This document shows positions 1 through 6,851 of a stretch of DNA of 10,376 bases, piece after piece (the first letter of the stretch is position 1; the number at the start of each line of letters is the position of its first letter). The notes under the pieces are model-generated. The model ran no database searches, had not been told where the DNA came from, and was given only the letters and a program-made list of their open reading frames with translations. This DNA is from JBHEKP01 sp041859375 (GTDB lineage Bacteria > Hydrogenedentota > Hydrogenedentia > Hydrogenedentales > CAITNO01): NCBI GenBank assembly GCA_041859375.1, contig JBHEKP010000158.1, forward strand, positions 1-10,376, given 5' to 3'. Both the position numbers and the translations under genes were made by a program.

Positions 1-1351
1 TCGGCGCGTCGCCCATCGCGCGGGCCGTGTTGCCGAAGAGCGCCTCCTGCTGCTCCGGGCTCATCAGGCGGAAGAGCATGCCCGGCTGCGTGTAATAGTC
101 GTCGTCCTCCCGGTGGTTCCAGTGCGCGGCCGCGCCCTCAAGCTCCAGCGGCGGCTCGGCGAAATCAGGCTGCTCCCGCCACTCCCCGAAGCTGTTCGGC
201 TCGTAGCCAAGGGTGCTTCCATGGTTGCCGTCAACCCGCATCGCGCCGTCGCGGTGGTAGCTGTGGAAGGGGCACCGCGCCGCGTTCACCGGGATAAGGT
301 GGTGGTTCACCCCCAGCCGGTAGCGCTGCGCGTCGCCGTAGGAGAAGAGGCGCCCCTGGAGCATCTTGTCCGGGGAGAAACCGATGCCTGGAACCACGTT
401 GGCCGGGTTGAACGCGGCCTGCTCCACCTCGGCGAAGTAGTTCTCCGGGTTGCGGTTCAGCTCAAGCACGCCCACGTCAATGAGCGGGTAGTCCTTGTGG
501 AACCAGACCTTCGTCAGGTCGAAGGGGTTGTACGGGCACTTCGCCGCGTCCTTTTCCGGCATCACCTGGATCTGCATCGTCCAGCGCGGGAAATCGCCGT
601 TCTCGATGCTTTGGTACAGATCGCGCTGGTGGCTTTCCCGGCACTTGCCGATCACCGCCTCCGCCTCCGCGTCCGTCAGGTTTTTGATGCCCTGCTGGCT
701 GCGCAGGTGGAACTTCACCCAGACACGCTCGTTGTCGGCGTTGATCAGGCTGAAGGTGTGGCTGCCAAAGCCGTGCATGTGCCGGTACGTTGCCGGAATG
801 CCCCGGTCGCTCATCACCACCGTCACCTGGTGCAGTGCCTCGGGCAAAGAGGTCCAAAAGTCCCAGTTGTTCAGCGCGCTCCGCAGGTTCGTGCGCGGAT
901 CCCGCTTCACCGCGTGGTTCAGATCGGGGAATTTCAGGGGATCCCTCAGGAAGAACACCGGCGTGTTGTTGCCCACCAGGTCCCAGTTCCCCTGCTCCGT
1001 GTAAAACTTGACCGCAAAGCCCCGGATGTCCCGCTCCGCGTCTGCCGCGCCCCGCTCGCCCGCCACTGTGGAAAAGCGCACGAAAAGCTCCGTCTTTTTC
1101 CCGATCTCCGAGAAAATCGCGGCTTTGGTGTGCCGGGTGATGTCATGGGTCACCGTGAAGGTGCCATAGGCCCCCGACCCCTTCGCGTGCATCCGCCGCT
1201 CCGGAATCACCTCCCGGTCAAAGTGGGCCAGTTTCTCCAAAAACCACACGTCCTGGAGCAGTTGCGGCCCCCGTTTCCCCGCGGTCAGCACGTTCTGGTT
1301 GTCGGGCACGGGGGCCCCCGCGTTCGTTGTCAGCTTCTTTTTCTTGTCCAT
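1..1351 (-). CDS. katA: Heme catalase, clade-3-like monofunctional (C-terminus cut by window edge)
   Basis: Decomposes hydrogen peroxide to water and oxygen in the cytoplasm; there is no signal peptide and the N-terminus is lysine-rich (MDKKKKLTTN). I translated 450 residues; typical small-subunit catalases have about 480-490, so only the tail is missing. Landmarks are in the expected order: catalytic His55 in RRMHAKGSGAYGTF, the FSTVAGERGAAD stretch near 93-104, catalytic Asn128 in NWDLVGNNTPVFF, SDRGIPATYRHMHGFGSHTF near 181-200, and the proximal heme-ligand Tyr338 in RLFSYGDAQRYRLG. Spacings from His to Asn (73) and His to Tyr (283) equal those of bovine catalase (H75, N148, Y358). The ATG at 1351 follows a good ribosome-binding site, AGAAGGGAG. 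It lies 117 bp downstream of perR on the same strand, with a PerR-like box between, so peroxide induction is inferred. No frameshift is seen. The family assignment is very secure; the symbol katA is by analogy. Confidence 0.96.
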   Translation of the reverse strand, partial: MDKKKKLTTNAGAPVPDNQNVLTAGKRGPQLLQDVWFLEKLAHFDREVIPERRMHAKGSGAYGTFTVTHDITRHTKAAIFSEIGKKTELFVRFSTVAGERGAADAERDIRGFAVKFYTEQGNWDLVGNNTPVFFLRDPLKFPDLNHAVKRDPRTNLRSALNNWDFWTSLPEALHQVTVVMSDRGIPATYRHMHGFGSHTFSLINADNERVWVKFHLRSQQGIKNLTDAEAEAVIGKCRESHQRDLYQSIENGDFPRWTMQIQVMPEKDAAKCPYNPFDLTKVWFHKDYPLIDVGVLELNRNPENYFAEVEQAAFNPANVVPGIGFSPDKMLQGRLFSYGDAQRYRLGVNHHLIPVNAARCPFHSYHRDGAMRVDGNHGSTLGYEPNSFGEWREQPDFAEPPLELEGAAAHWNHREDDDYYTQPGMLFRLMSPEQQEALFGNTARAMGDAP

Positions 1352-1431
1352 TCGTCTTCTCCCTTCTGTTGTCGCCGTTCGTTGCGGCCGCGCCTCAACC
1401 AGCCCGGCCATAAATAAGAATACACTGTATA

Positions 1432-1446
1432 TAAGAATAATTACTA
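1432..1446. promoter_or_regulatory. Putative PerR box upstream of catalase
   Basis: Imperfect 7-1-7 palindrome TAAGAAT-A-ATTACTA in an AT-rich island (about 1411-1450) that stands out from GC-rich surroundings. Arms match at 5 of 7 positions. It matches 10 of 14 fixed positions of the Bacillus subtilis PerR consensus TTATAATNATTATAA. It shares the 12-mer GAATAATTACTA with the box at the perR start, in the opposite orientation. A second copy of ATAAGAATA lies at 1414-1422, 17 bp from the one at 1431-1439, possibly a half-site. The island should hold the catalase promoter, but I could not pick one -10/-35 pair with confidence. Confidence 0.5.
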
Positions 1447-1468
1447 AATAATGCCCGAAGAAAAACGC

Positions 1469-1927
1469 TTATTTCCGGCCAATTTTTTTGCCGCATGCGG
1501 TGCATACCCCCTTGATTTCCATGTGAACCGAAAGGGGGGTGCCAAAGGCAAGCGCGGCTTCCGGGGTCTCCGGATGTCCGTCATCACCCGAGTAAAAATC
1601 CCGGATCAGCCCGCATTTGATGCAGGTGAAATGATGGTGCGGCCGCATGTTCCCGTCGAAGCGCGCGTTTTCCTGGCTCATGCCCACGATGGATATCAGA
1701 TGGTGCTCCGCGAGCAGCCTGAGGTTGCGGTACACCGTGTCCAGGGAAATCGTCGGAATCCGCCGCCTCACACGGCGGTGGATGGACACCGCGTCCGGAT
1801 GCTCCTCCGTCGTTGTCACGGCGCGGAACACCTCAATGCGCTGGTGGGTCACCTTGATGCCCAGCCGCGCGCACGCCTCCATAAATTCGCGGATACGGCG
1901 GTCATTTGTTGTCTTGTCCGTTGCCAT
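1469..1927 (-). CDS. perR: PerR-type peroxide-sensing Fur-family repressor
   Basis: Metal-dependent DNA-binding repressor of 152 residues, usual for the Fur family. The N-terminal winged helix includes LGIKVTHQR (22-30) and SLDTVYRNLR (61-70, recognition-helix region). By alignment with Bacillus subtilis PerR, all regulatory-metal ligands are present: His43 (in EEHPDA), Asp91 (in RFDG), His97 and His99 (in RPHHHF) and Asp110 (in LIRDF). The structural zinc site is intact: Cys102/Cys105 (CIKC) and Cys142/Cys145 (CTAC). Asp rather than Glu at position 110 is the residue that favours PerR over Fur. In PerR, iron-catalysed oxidation of the metal-binding His residues releases DNA. The ATG at 1927 has AGGA 9 nt upstream and a well-placed promoter. 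Lying next to catalase is the classical PerR context. Fur proper or another subfamily is the alternative, less likely given the ligands and neighbour. Confidence 0.92.
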   Translation of the reverse strand: MATDKTTNDRRIREFMEACARLGIKVTHQRIEVFRAVTTTEEHPDAVSIHRRVRRRIPTISLDTVYRNLRLLAEHHLISIVGMSQENARFDGNMRPHHHFTCIKCGLIRDFYSGDDGHPETPEAALAFGTPLSVHMEIKGVCTACGKKIGRK

Positions 1928-1941
1928 AGTAATTATTCCTA
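1927..1941. promoter_or_regulatory. Putative PerR autoregulatory operator over RBS and start codon
   Basis: Near-perfect 7-1-7 palindrome TAGTAAT-T-ATTCCTA with arms differing at one position. It matches 9 of 14 fixed positions of the Bacillus PerR consensus. Its right end sits at the expected transcription start of perR (about 1941). It contains the AGGA ribosome-binding site and reaches the first base of the perR ATG. A protein bound here would block the earliest transcribed region, so negative autoregulation is inferred. Confidence 0.5.
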
Positions 1942-1947
1942 TCTGAG

Positions 1948-1976
1948 AGCATATCCTGTGTGACGGCGGATGTCAA
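1948..1976 (-). promoter_or_regulatory. Sigma-70-type promoter of perR
   Basis: On the minus strand a perfect -35 hexamer TTGACA (1976-1971) and a -10 TATGCT (1953-1948, 4 of 6 matches) are separated by exactly 17 bp. The predicted start near 1941 leaves a leader of about 14 nt before the ATG at 1927, just enough for the AGGA ribosome-binding site. This is the best promoter match I saw in the window. Confidence 0.6.
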
Positions 1977-2071
1977 TAAAAAGTGGGGCATGATTTGGCA
2001 TGAATGCGGAATTGGTTCCATCCCTTTCCCCTTTTGCTTGGACGGTGGCTGGAGGTGCTGTTTCCCTCCGG

Positions 2072-2101
2072 TTGTGCCGCGCACTGCGGCGGGGCTATGA
2101 T
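2072..2101 (+). promoter_or_regulatory. Possible promoter of the PqaA-family gene, with GC-rich leader
   Basis: The 289-bp divergent gap between perR (start 1927) and the gene starting at 2217 holds this weak candidate: -35 TTGTGC (2072-2077, 3 of 6) and -10 TATGAT (2096-2101, 5 of 6) with an 18-bp spacer. It would give a leader of roughly 110 nt containing the 13-bp palindrome GCGGCGTCGCCGC (2111-2123). Just upstream is a 7-bp imperfect inverted repeat, CTGGAGG (2049-2055) and CCTCCGG (2065-2071). GGCATGA occurs twice, 10 bp apart, at 1987 and 1997. None of these is convincing as a known element. Confidence 0.3.
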
Positions 2102-2216
2102 CGCTCGCGTGCGGCGTCGCCGCGGCGGACGAAACCGCCCGCGCTGAACGGCGGTCTTGTCCCGGATGGAACGTCCGGTCGCACGCGTGGTGCCCGGTCA
2201 ATGCGAGGAGGTCGAA

Positions 2217-3689
2217 ATGTCTTTCCGGAAAACGGCAATGCTTGCCCTGTCCCTGAGCGTCCTTGCGGCCTTTGCCGCCGCGGCGGAAGCTCCCGCCGCC
2301 TATCCCTTTGCGCGCGAAACGGCGAACCCCACCGCCCTGGATCGCTATGTAGCCAAGCCCGACCCGAACTACAAATGGGAGCTGGTGCGCACCGACAAGG
2401 AGGACGGCGTCACCTCCTACACCATCGACATGACCTCCCAGCAGTGGCTCACAAAAAAAGAGGTGAACCGCCCGATCTGGCAGCACTGGGTCACCGTCAG
2501 CGTGCCCGACAAGGTGGAATACCCCACCGCCATGATGTTCATTGACGGCGGCGGCAACCGGCCCGGCGCCGAGCCGCGCGGCGCGGAAGGCAACATGAAG
2601 CAGCTCGCCCGCGACACAAAAACCATCGCGGCGGCGGTCTACATGATCCCCAACCAGCCCCTCATCTTCTCCGATGCGGGCGGTTGGGGCCGCTCCGAGG
2701 ACGCCCTCATCGCCTACACCTGGGACAAGTACTACCGCACCGGCAACGAGGAATGGCCCGCCCGCCTGCCCATGACCAAGGCCGTCGTCCGCGCCATGGA
2801 CACCGTGCAGGCCTTCTGCGCCTCCGACGCGGGCGGCCGCGTTGAGGTGAGGGACTTCGTCGTCGCCGGCGGCTCCAAGCGCGGCTGGACCACCTGGACC
2901 ACCGCCATCGTGGACACCCGCGTCCGGGGCATCGTCCCCTGCGTCATAGACCTCCTCAACCTGATCCCCTCTTTCCGCCACCACTACGAGGTCTACGGAT
3001 TCTGGTCCATGGTCATCGGCGACTACAGAACCCTTGGCGTCCTCGACTGGCTCGAAACGCCCGAAAACGCCGCGCTCATGAAGATTGTGGACCCCTACAG
3101 CTACCTTGACCGGCTCACCATGCCCAAACTCGTCATGAACGCCGGAAACGACCAGTTCTTCGTCCCCGATTCCTGGCGCTTCTACTGGGACGATCTCCAG
3201 GGGCCGAAATGGCTCCGCTACATGCCCAATGTCGGCCACGGTCTGGACGAGAGGGAGGCCTACGAGACCCTCGCCAATTTCCACCTCGCCGTCGCCGCGG
3301 ACAAGCCCGTCCCCAATTACACCTTCACCTTTGAGGAAAACGGCGCGGCGGTCGTCCGCCTGTTGCCCGCCGCAAACGGCGAAATTGTGAAGCCTGCGGC
3401 GGTGCAGCTCTGGCAGGCATACAATCCCAAGGCACGCGACTTCCGCGGCGGCACGGCCCAATACACGCCCTCGCCCGTTCCCGAGTCCGAGCCGGGGGTC
3501 TACCGCGCCGAAGTGGCAAAGCCCGAAACGGGCTGGATTGGCTACTTTGTCGAACTCACCTTCCCCGGCCCCCTGCCGGACAAGCCCTTCAAGTTCACCA
3601 CCGGTATCCGCGCCATGCCCGACACCACCCCGGGCGTCTACAAGCCCCCCGCCGTACCCCCGAAGGGCTTCATCACCGGCGGCAAATAG
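2217..3689 (+). CDS. Secreted PhoPQ-activated pathogenicity-related (PqaA-type) protein
   Basis: A 490-residue alpha/beta-hydrolase-like protein of the PhoPQ_related family (Pfam PF10142), named for Salmonella PqaA; the biochemical substrate of the family is not settled. A Sec signal peptide covers about residues 1-23 (hydrophobic LALSLSVLAAFAAAA, cleavage near A23/E24), so it should act in the periplasm or outside. Visible hydrolase-like landmarks are the nucleophile elbow VAGGSKRGW with Ser220, an acid candidate Asp312 in NAGNDQFF, and His341 in NVGHGL. Other typical stretches are GGWGRSEDALIAYTWD (155-170) and VDPYSYLDRL (291-300). A beta-rich C-terminal part follows from about 365. The ATG at 2217 was chosen over one 60 bp upstream because GAGGAGG (2205-2211) lies 5 nt before it and the signal peptide starts there. 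It lies next to sulfatases, so a glycan-related esterase role is possible but unproven. Confidence 0.88.
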   Translation: MSFRKTAMLALSLSVLAAFAAAAEAPAAYPFARETANPTALDRYVAKPDPNYKWELVRTDKEDGVTSYTIDMTSQQWLTKKEVNRPIWQHWVTVSVPDKVEYPTAMMFIDGGGNRPGAEPRGAEGNMKQLARDTKTIAAAVYMIPNQPLIFSDAGGWGRSEDALIAYTWDKYYRTGNEEWPARLPMTKAVVRAMDTVQAFCASDAGGRVEVRDFVVAGGSKRGWTTWTTAIVDTRVRGIVPCVIDLLNLIPSFRHHYEVYGFWSMVIGDYRTLGVLDWLETPENAALMKIVDPYSYLDRLTMPKLVMNAGNDQFFVPDSWRFYWDDLQGPKWLRYMPNVGHGLDEREAYETLANFHLAVAADKPVPNYTFTFEENGAAVVRLLPAANGEIVKPAAVQLWQAYNPKARDFRGGTAQYTPSPVPESEPGVYRAEVAKPETGWIGYFVELTFPGPLPDKPFKFTTGIRAMPDTTPGVYKPPAVPPKGFITGGK

Positions 3690-3692
3690 GGG

Positions 3693-5102
3693 TTACTTTC
3701 CCGGCACCTTGAACGTGTCCCCCGTCTCGGCGCACCACCGGGCGAGGAGCGCGCGGTGTTCCTCCAGCAGGGCCTGACTGTCTTTTTCCACCGCGAGGTT
3801 GCGCATCTCGCCCGGATCGGCGGCCAGGTCAAACAACTGCTCGCGCAGTTCCCCCTCCGAATAGACCACATACTTGTGCTGTTTCGTCCTGACCATCCGC
3901 CCGTGGATGCCCGTCACCGTGCTTTGGTATTCGAACTCCACCTCGCTGACGAGGTAATCCCGCCACGTTTCCGCCGCCCCGCCTTCGGCGAGGGGCCGCA
4001 CGCTCCGCCCCCGCAGCCCCTCCGGCGTGTCAATCCCCGCATAGTCGCACAGCGTGGGGAGGAGGTCCAGCCCGGTGGAGACCAGATGGTCCCGGTCCAC
4101 GTGGCCCGCCTTGGCGAAGCGTTCCCCGCCCACAATAAAGGGCACCCGTGTTGGCTCCTCGTAAAGCACCTGTTTCTGGTTCCAGTGGTGCGCGCCGCAT
4201 CCGTCGCCATGGTCCGCCGTGAACACCACCAGCGTGTTCTCCGCCATGCCGGACGCGCGCAGCGCCGTCAAAATCCTGCCGATGTGCCCGTCCACCATCT
4301 CCACCAGCCGGTAATAGGCCCAGCGGTACTGCCGCCACTTTTCCGGAGTCCACCCAACCGAGGGATAAACGGATTTTGAGGAATTCTGCACCTTCCGGAT
4401 CACGTCGGGCTCGTGCTCCGGAATGGCGAAGTTCGCCGGAAGCGCCGGGCATTCCTCCGGTGCGGGCGCTTCCGGAATGGCCCCCTGGGGAAGGGCCTCG
4501 CCCCGCGCCCACTGGCAGATGTCATGGGGGTTGATGAAGGAGGCCACCATCAAAAACGGTCCCTTCCGCTTCCGCTGGATGAATTCCGCCACCGCCCCCG
4601 GAATCTTTGCGTCCGGGCATTTGCCGCCCTCCCCGGCAAACCAGCCGAATCCGTGAAGATCCGTCTGCGACTCTTTCAGCGGCAGATGCCATTTTCCCGC
4701 ATACCCGCAGTCATAGCCCGCGTCCGCGAAATACCGGCCCAGCAGGGGTGTCGCAAAGCCCCCGCCCTTCGCGTCCACATTGTTTTCAATGCCCGTCTCG
4801 TGGGGCATCCTTCCCGTCATCATCACCGTGCGCGACGGCACGCACAGCGGGTTCGCGCAGTAGGCGGACTCAAAACGCGCCCCCTTCCGGGCCAGTTCGT
4901 CCATCGCGGGGGTCTTCACGTTCGGATTGCCCGCGCAGCCCATCGCCCCGGCAAACTGCTGGTCCGTCATGATGATGAGGATGTTGGGCCGCTCCGCGCC
5001 TTCCTTGCCCTCCGCCGCGAAAGCGCCGCCCGCCGCAGCCGCCGCGCCGCCCGCAAGCACCATGAAATCCCGCCGGTTCAGTCTGTTTTCATCGCCGCCC
5101 AT
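3693..5102 (-). CDS. Tat-exported formylglycine sulfatase (MTDQQ type)
   Basis: Type I sulfatase (alkaline phosphatase superfamily) of 469 residues, hydrolysing sulfate esters after conversion of an active-site Cys to formylglycine. The twin-arginine signal LNRRDFMVLAGG is at residues 8-19, with cleavage near A29. Catalytic-site landmarks are Asp47 in IIMTDQQF (metal; Gln in place of the common second Asp), Cys87 in CVPSR (formylglycine), Lys137/His139 in GKWHL, and Asp297/His298 in FTADHGD. A typical C-terminal subdomain contains LFDLAADPGEMRNLA. I prefer the start at 5102 to the in-frame ATG at 5132. AGGGAG lies 8 nt before 5102, there is no ribosome-binding site before 5132, and the predicted transcription start near 5138 leaves no room for the longer form. 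It diverges from the second sulfatase and converges on the PqaA-type gene. The substrate cannot be read from sequence, but a sulfated glycan is likely. No maturating enzyme is nearby. Confidence 0.93.
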   Translation of the reverse strand: MGGDENRLNRRDFMVLAGGAAAAAGGAFAAEGKEGAERPNILIIMTDQQFAGAMGCAGNPNVKTPAMDELARKGARFESAYCANPLCVPSRTVMMTGRMPHETGIENNVDAKGGGFATPLLGRYFADAGYDCGYAGKWHLPLKESQTDLHGFGWFAGEGGKCPDAKIPGAVAEFIQRKRKGPFLMVASFINPHDICQWARGEALPQGAIPEAPAPEECPALPANFAIPEHEPDVIRKVQNSSKSVYPSVGWTPEKWRQYRWAYYRLVEMVDGHIGRILTALRASGMAENTLVVFTADHGDGCGAHHWNQKQVLYEEPTRVPFIVGGERFAKAGHVDRDHLVSTGLDLLPTLCDYAGIDTPEGLRGRSVRPLAEGGAAETWRDYLVSEVEFEYQSTVTGIHGRMVRTKQHKYVVYSEGELREQLFDLAADPGEMRNLAVEKDSQALLEEHRALLARWCAETGDTFKVPGK

Positions 5103-5144
5103 GAGTGCCGCTCCCTGTGGTTGCCCGTTCATTTGCAGTGGACT

Positions 5145-5173
5145 ACTCTACCGCCAACCCCGCCCCCGTTCAA
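5145..5173 (-). promoter_or_regulatory. Promoter of the minus-strand sulfatase
   Basis: On the minus strand, -35 TTGAAC (5173-5168) and -10 TAGAGT (5150-5145), each 4 of 6 matches, with an exact 17-bp spacer. The predicted start near 5138 gives a leader of about 36 nt to the ATG at 5102 and contains its AGGGAG site. This supports 5102 as the translation start. Confidence 0.45.
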
Positions 5174-5195
5174 TTCCTGCAATTCTTTCCGCCTG

Positions 5196-5204
5196 TGGTA
5201 TCCT
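5196..5204 (+). promoter_or_regulatory. Possible extended -10 promoter of the plus-strand sulfatase operon
   Basis: TGGTATCCT fits an extended -10 element (TGn followed by TATCCT, 4 of 6). There is only a poor -35 upstream (TTCCTG at 5174-5179, spacer 19). It lies 27 bp before the ATG at 5232 and would leave a leader of about 20 nt with the AAAGGA ribosome-binding site at 5220-5225. It is a weak match on its own; position and the divergent layout are the main support. Confidence 0.28.
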
Positions 5205-5231
5205 CTTTCCCCGACAGCGAAAGGAACCCCT

Positions 5232-6851
5232 ATGAACCGGCGGCAATTTATGGGCGGGATCATCGGCACCCTCGCGGCGGCCTCCCTGGGCGCGCGGAAC
5301 CGCGCCTTTGCGGATCCCGCCCCAACCGGCGGCAGGCCGCCCAACATCGTGATCATCCTTGCCGACGACATGGGCTATTCGGACCTGGGCTGCTACGGTT
5401 CTGAGATAAGCACCCCCAGCATAGACAGCCTCGCCGGCGGCGGCATCCGCTTCACCCAGGCCTATAACGCCGCCCGCTGCTGCCCTTCCCGCGCCGCCCT
5501 CCTCACCGGCCTTTACCCCCACCAGGCCGGCATGGGCGACATGGTGGGCACCGTCAAAAAGCCCCGCAGGCCCGGTCCCTACCAGGGCTACCTCAACGGA
5601 CAGTGCGTGACCATCGCCGAAATGCTGCGCACCGCCGGATACGGCACCTACATGTCGGGCAAGTGGCATGTCGGCGAAAAGCCGGAGCACTGGCCGCGCA
5701 AGCGCGGATTCGACCGCTATTTCGGACTCATCAGCGGGGCAAGCAGTTATTACGAAATCCTCCGGCAGGAGGAGTCCCCCCGGAAGATGGCCCTCGACGA
5801 CGAGCCCTTCACGCCCGAAGGCGACAACTTCTACATGACCGACGCCTTCACGGACCACGCGGTGCGCTTTCTGGAGGGGCACGACACCGCCAAGCCCTTC
5901 TTTCTCTATCTCGCCTACACCGCGCCCCACTGGCCGCTCCACGCGCCGAAGGAGGAGGTGGAAAAGTACCGGGGCAAGTACACCCTCGGCTGGGAGGCCC
6001 TCCGCGAGCGCCGCTACCGCCGCATGGTGGACATGGGCATCATCAACCCCAAGTGGCGTCTTTCCCCGCGCGACGCCGACGTGCCCCCCTGGGACGGCAT
6101 GGAAAACAAGGACGAATGGGACCTGCGCATGGCCGTCTACGCCGCCATGATTACCCGCATGGACCGGGGCGTGGGCCGTGTGCTCGACACCCTGCGCGCC
6201 ATGGGCGCCGAGGAAAACACCCTCGTCCTCTTCCTCGCCGACAACGGCGGCTGCCACGAGCGCATCAAAAAGGACAATCTCGTCACGCCCGGCGCGGTTA
6301 TTGGCGACCGCGGCTCCTACACCTCCTATGACCGCAACTGGGCAAACGCCAGCAACACGCCCTTCCGCATGTTCAAGCACTGGTGCCACGAGGGCGGCAT
6401 CGCCACGCCCCTCATCGCCCGCTGGCCCGCGCGCATCCGCCAAAAGGGCGCCCTTGTGCAAGAGCCCGCCCACATCACCGACATCATGCCCACCTGCCTT
6501 GAAATGGCCGGTGTGAAATACCCCGAAACCTTCGGCGGAAACACCCTCACCCCCCTGCCGGGCGTCAGTCTGGAACCCCTGTTCGAGGGGCGCGGCGCGG
6601 CACCGCGCGCGGGCCTCTTCTGGGAGCACGAGGGCAACCGCGCCGTCCGCATGGGAAAATGGAAGCTCGTTGCACCCAAGGACGGGCCCTGGGAACTCTA
6701 TGATCTGGAGGAGGACCGGACCGAACTCAACAACCTGGCGGCGTCCATGCCCGATAAGGCGGGGGAACTCAACCGCGCCTGGGAGAAATGGGCCGCCGAG
6801 GTGGGGGTTGAACTTGCCGGAAAACCCGCAAAGGAGAAACGGGGCGGATGA
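5232..6851 (+). CDS. Tat-exported arylsulfatase-type formylglycine sulfatase (ADDMG type)
   Basis: Type I sulfatase of 539 residues, first gene of a probable three-gene operon. The twin-arginine signal starts at once (MNRRQFMGGIIGTLAAASLG, cleavage near A27), so it folds in the cytoplasm before export. Active-site landmarks are Asp45/Asp46 in ILADDMGYSDLGCYG (metal), Cys83 in CCPSRAALLTG (formylglycine, motif C-x-P-S-R with Cys84 as x), Lys144/His146 in SGKWHVGEK, His233 in APHWP, and Asp337/Asn338 in FLADNGG. HEGGIATPLIARWP (386-399) and a C-terminal MGKWKLVAPKDGPWELYDL region (474-492) complete the arylsulfatase pattern. The ATG at 5232 was chosen because AAAGGA lies 6 nt upstream and the Tat motif begins here; the frame stays open far upstream but is antisense to the other sulfatase there. 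It clearly belongs to a different subfamily from its divergent neighbour. The exact substrate is unknown. Confidence 0.95.
   Translation: MNRRQFMGGIIGTLAAASLGARNRAFADPAPTGGRPPNIVIILADDMGYSDLGCYGSEISTPSIDSLAGGGIRFTQAYNAARCCPSRAALLTGLYPHQAGMGDMVGTVKKPRRPGPYQGYLNGQCVTIAEMLRTAGYGTYMSGKWHVGEKPEHWPRKRGFDRYFGLISGASSYYEILRQEESPRKMALDDEPFTPEGDNFYMTDAFTDHAVRFLEGHDTAKPFFLYLAYTAPHWPLHAPKEEVEKYRGKYTLGWEALRERRYRRMVDMGIINPKWRLSPRDADVPPWDGMENKDEWDLRMAVYAAMITRMDRGVGRVLDTLRAMGAEENTLVLFLADNGGCHERIKKDNLVTPGAVIGDRGSYTSYDRNWANASNTPFRMFKHWCHEGGIATPLIARWPARIRQKGALVQEPAHITDIMPTCLEMAGVKYPETFGGNTLTPLPGVSLEPLFEGRGAAPRAGLFWEHEGNRAVRMGKWKLVAPKDGPWELYDLEEDRTELNNLAASMPDKAGELNRAWEKWAAEVGVELAGKPAKEKRGG

Noticed and set aside
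113..1417. Long open frame on the plus strand over the catalase
   Set aside because: Antisense to a catalase with all catalytic residues in place; the product is a low-complexity Arg/Val/His-rich sequence typical of an antisense frame in GC-rich DNA.
1459..1482. Terminator hairpin at the end of perR
   Set aside because: GCCGGAA and TTCGGGC can pair only with a mismatch and no T run follows, so it is too weak to call.
1902..3461. 519-codon open frame on the minus strand over the PqaA-type gene
   Set aside because: Gly/Val/His-rich antisense artefact. The opposite frame has a signal peptide, good ribosome-binding site and family motifs, and this frame also runs into perR.
4413..5231. Upstream extension of the second sulfatase frame (273 extra codons)
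   Set aside because: It is antisense to the first sulfatase and crosses the promoter region; the Tat signal and ribosome-binding site place the start at 5232.
5148..6629. 493-codon open frame on the minus strand over the second sulfatase
   Set aside because: Antisense to an intact sulfatase; Ala/Gly/Val/His-rich with no recognisable domain.
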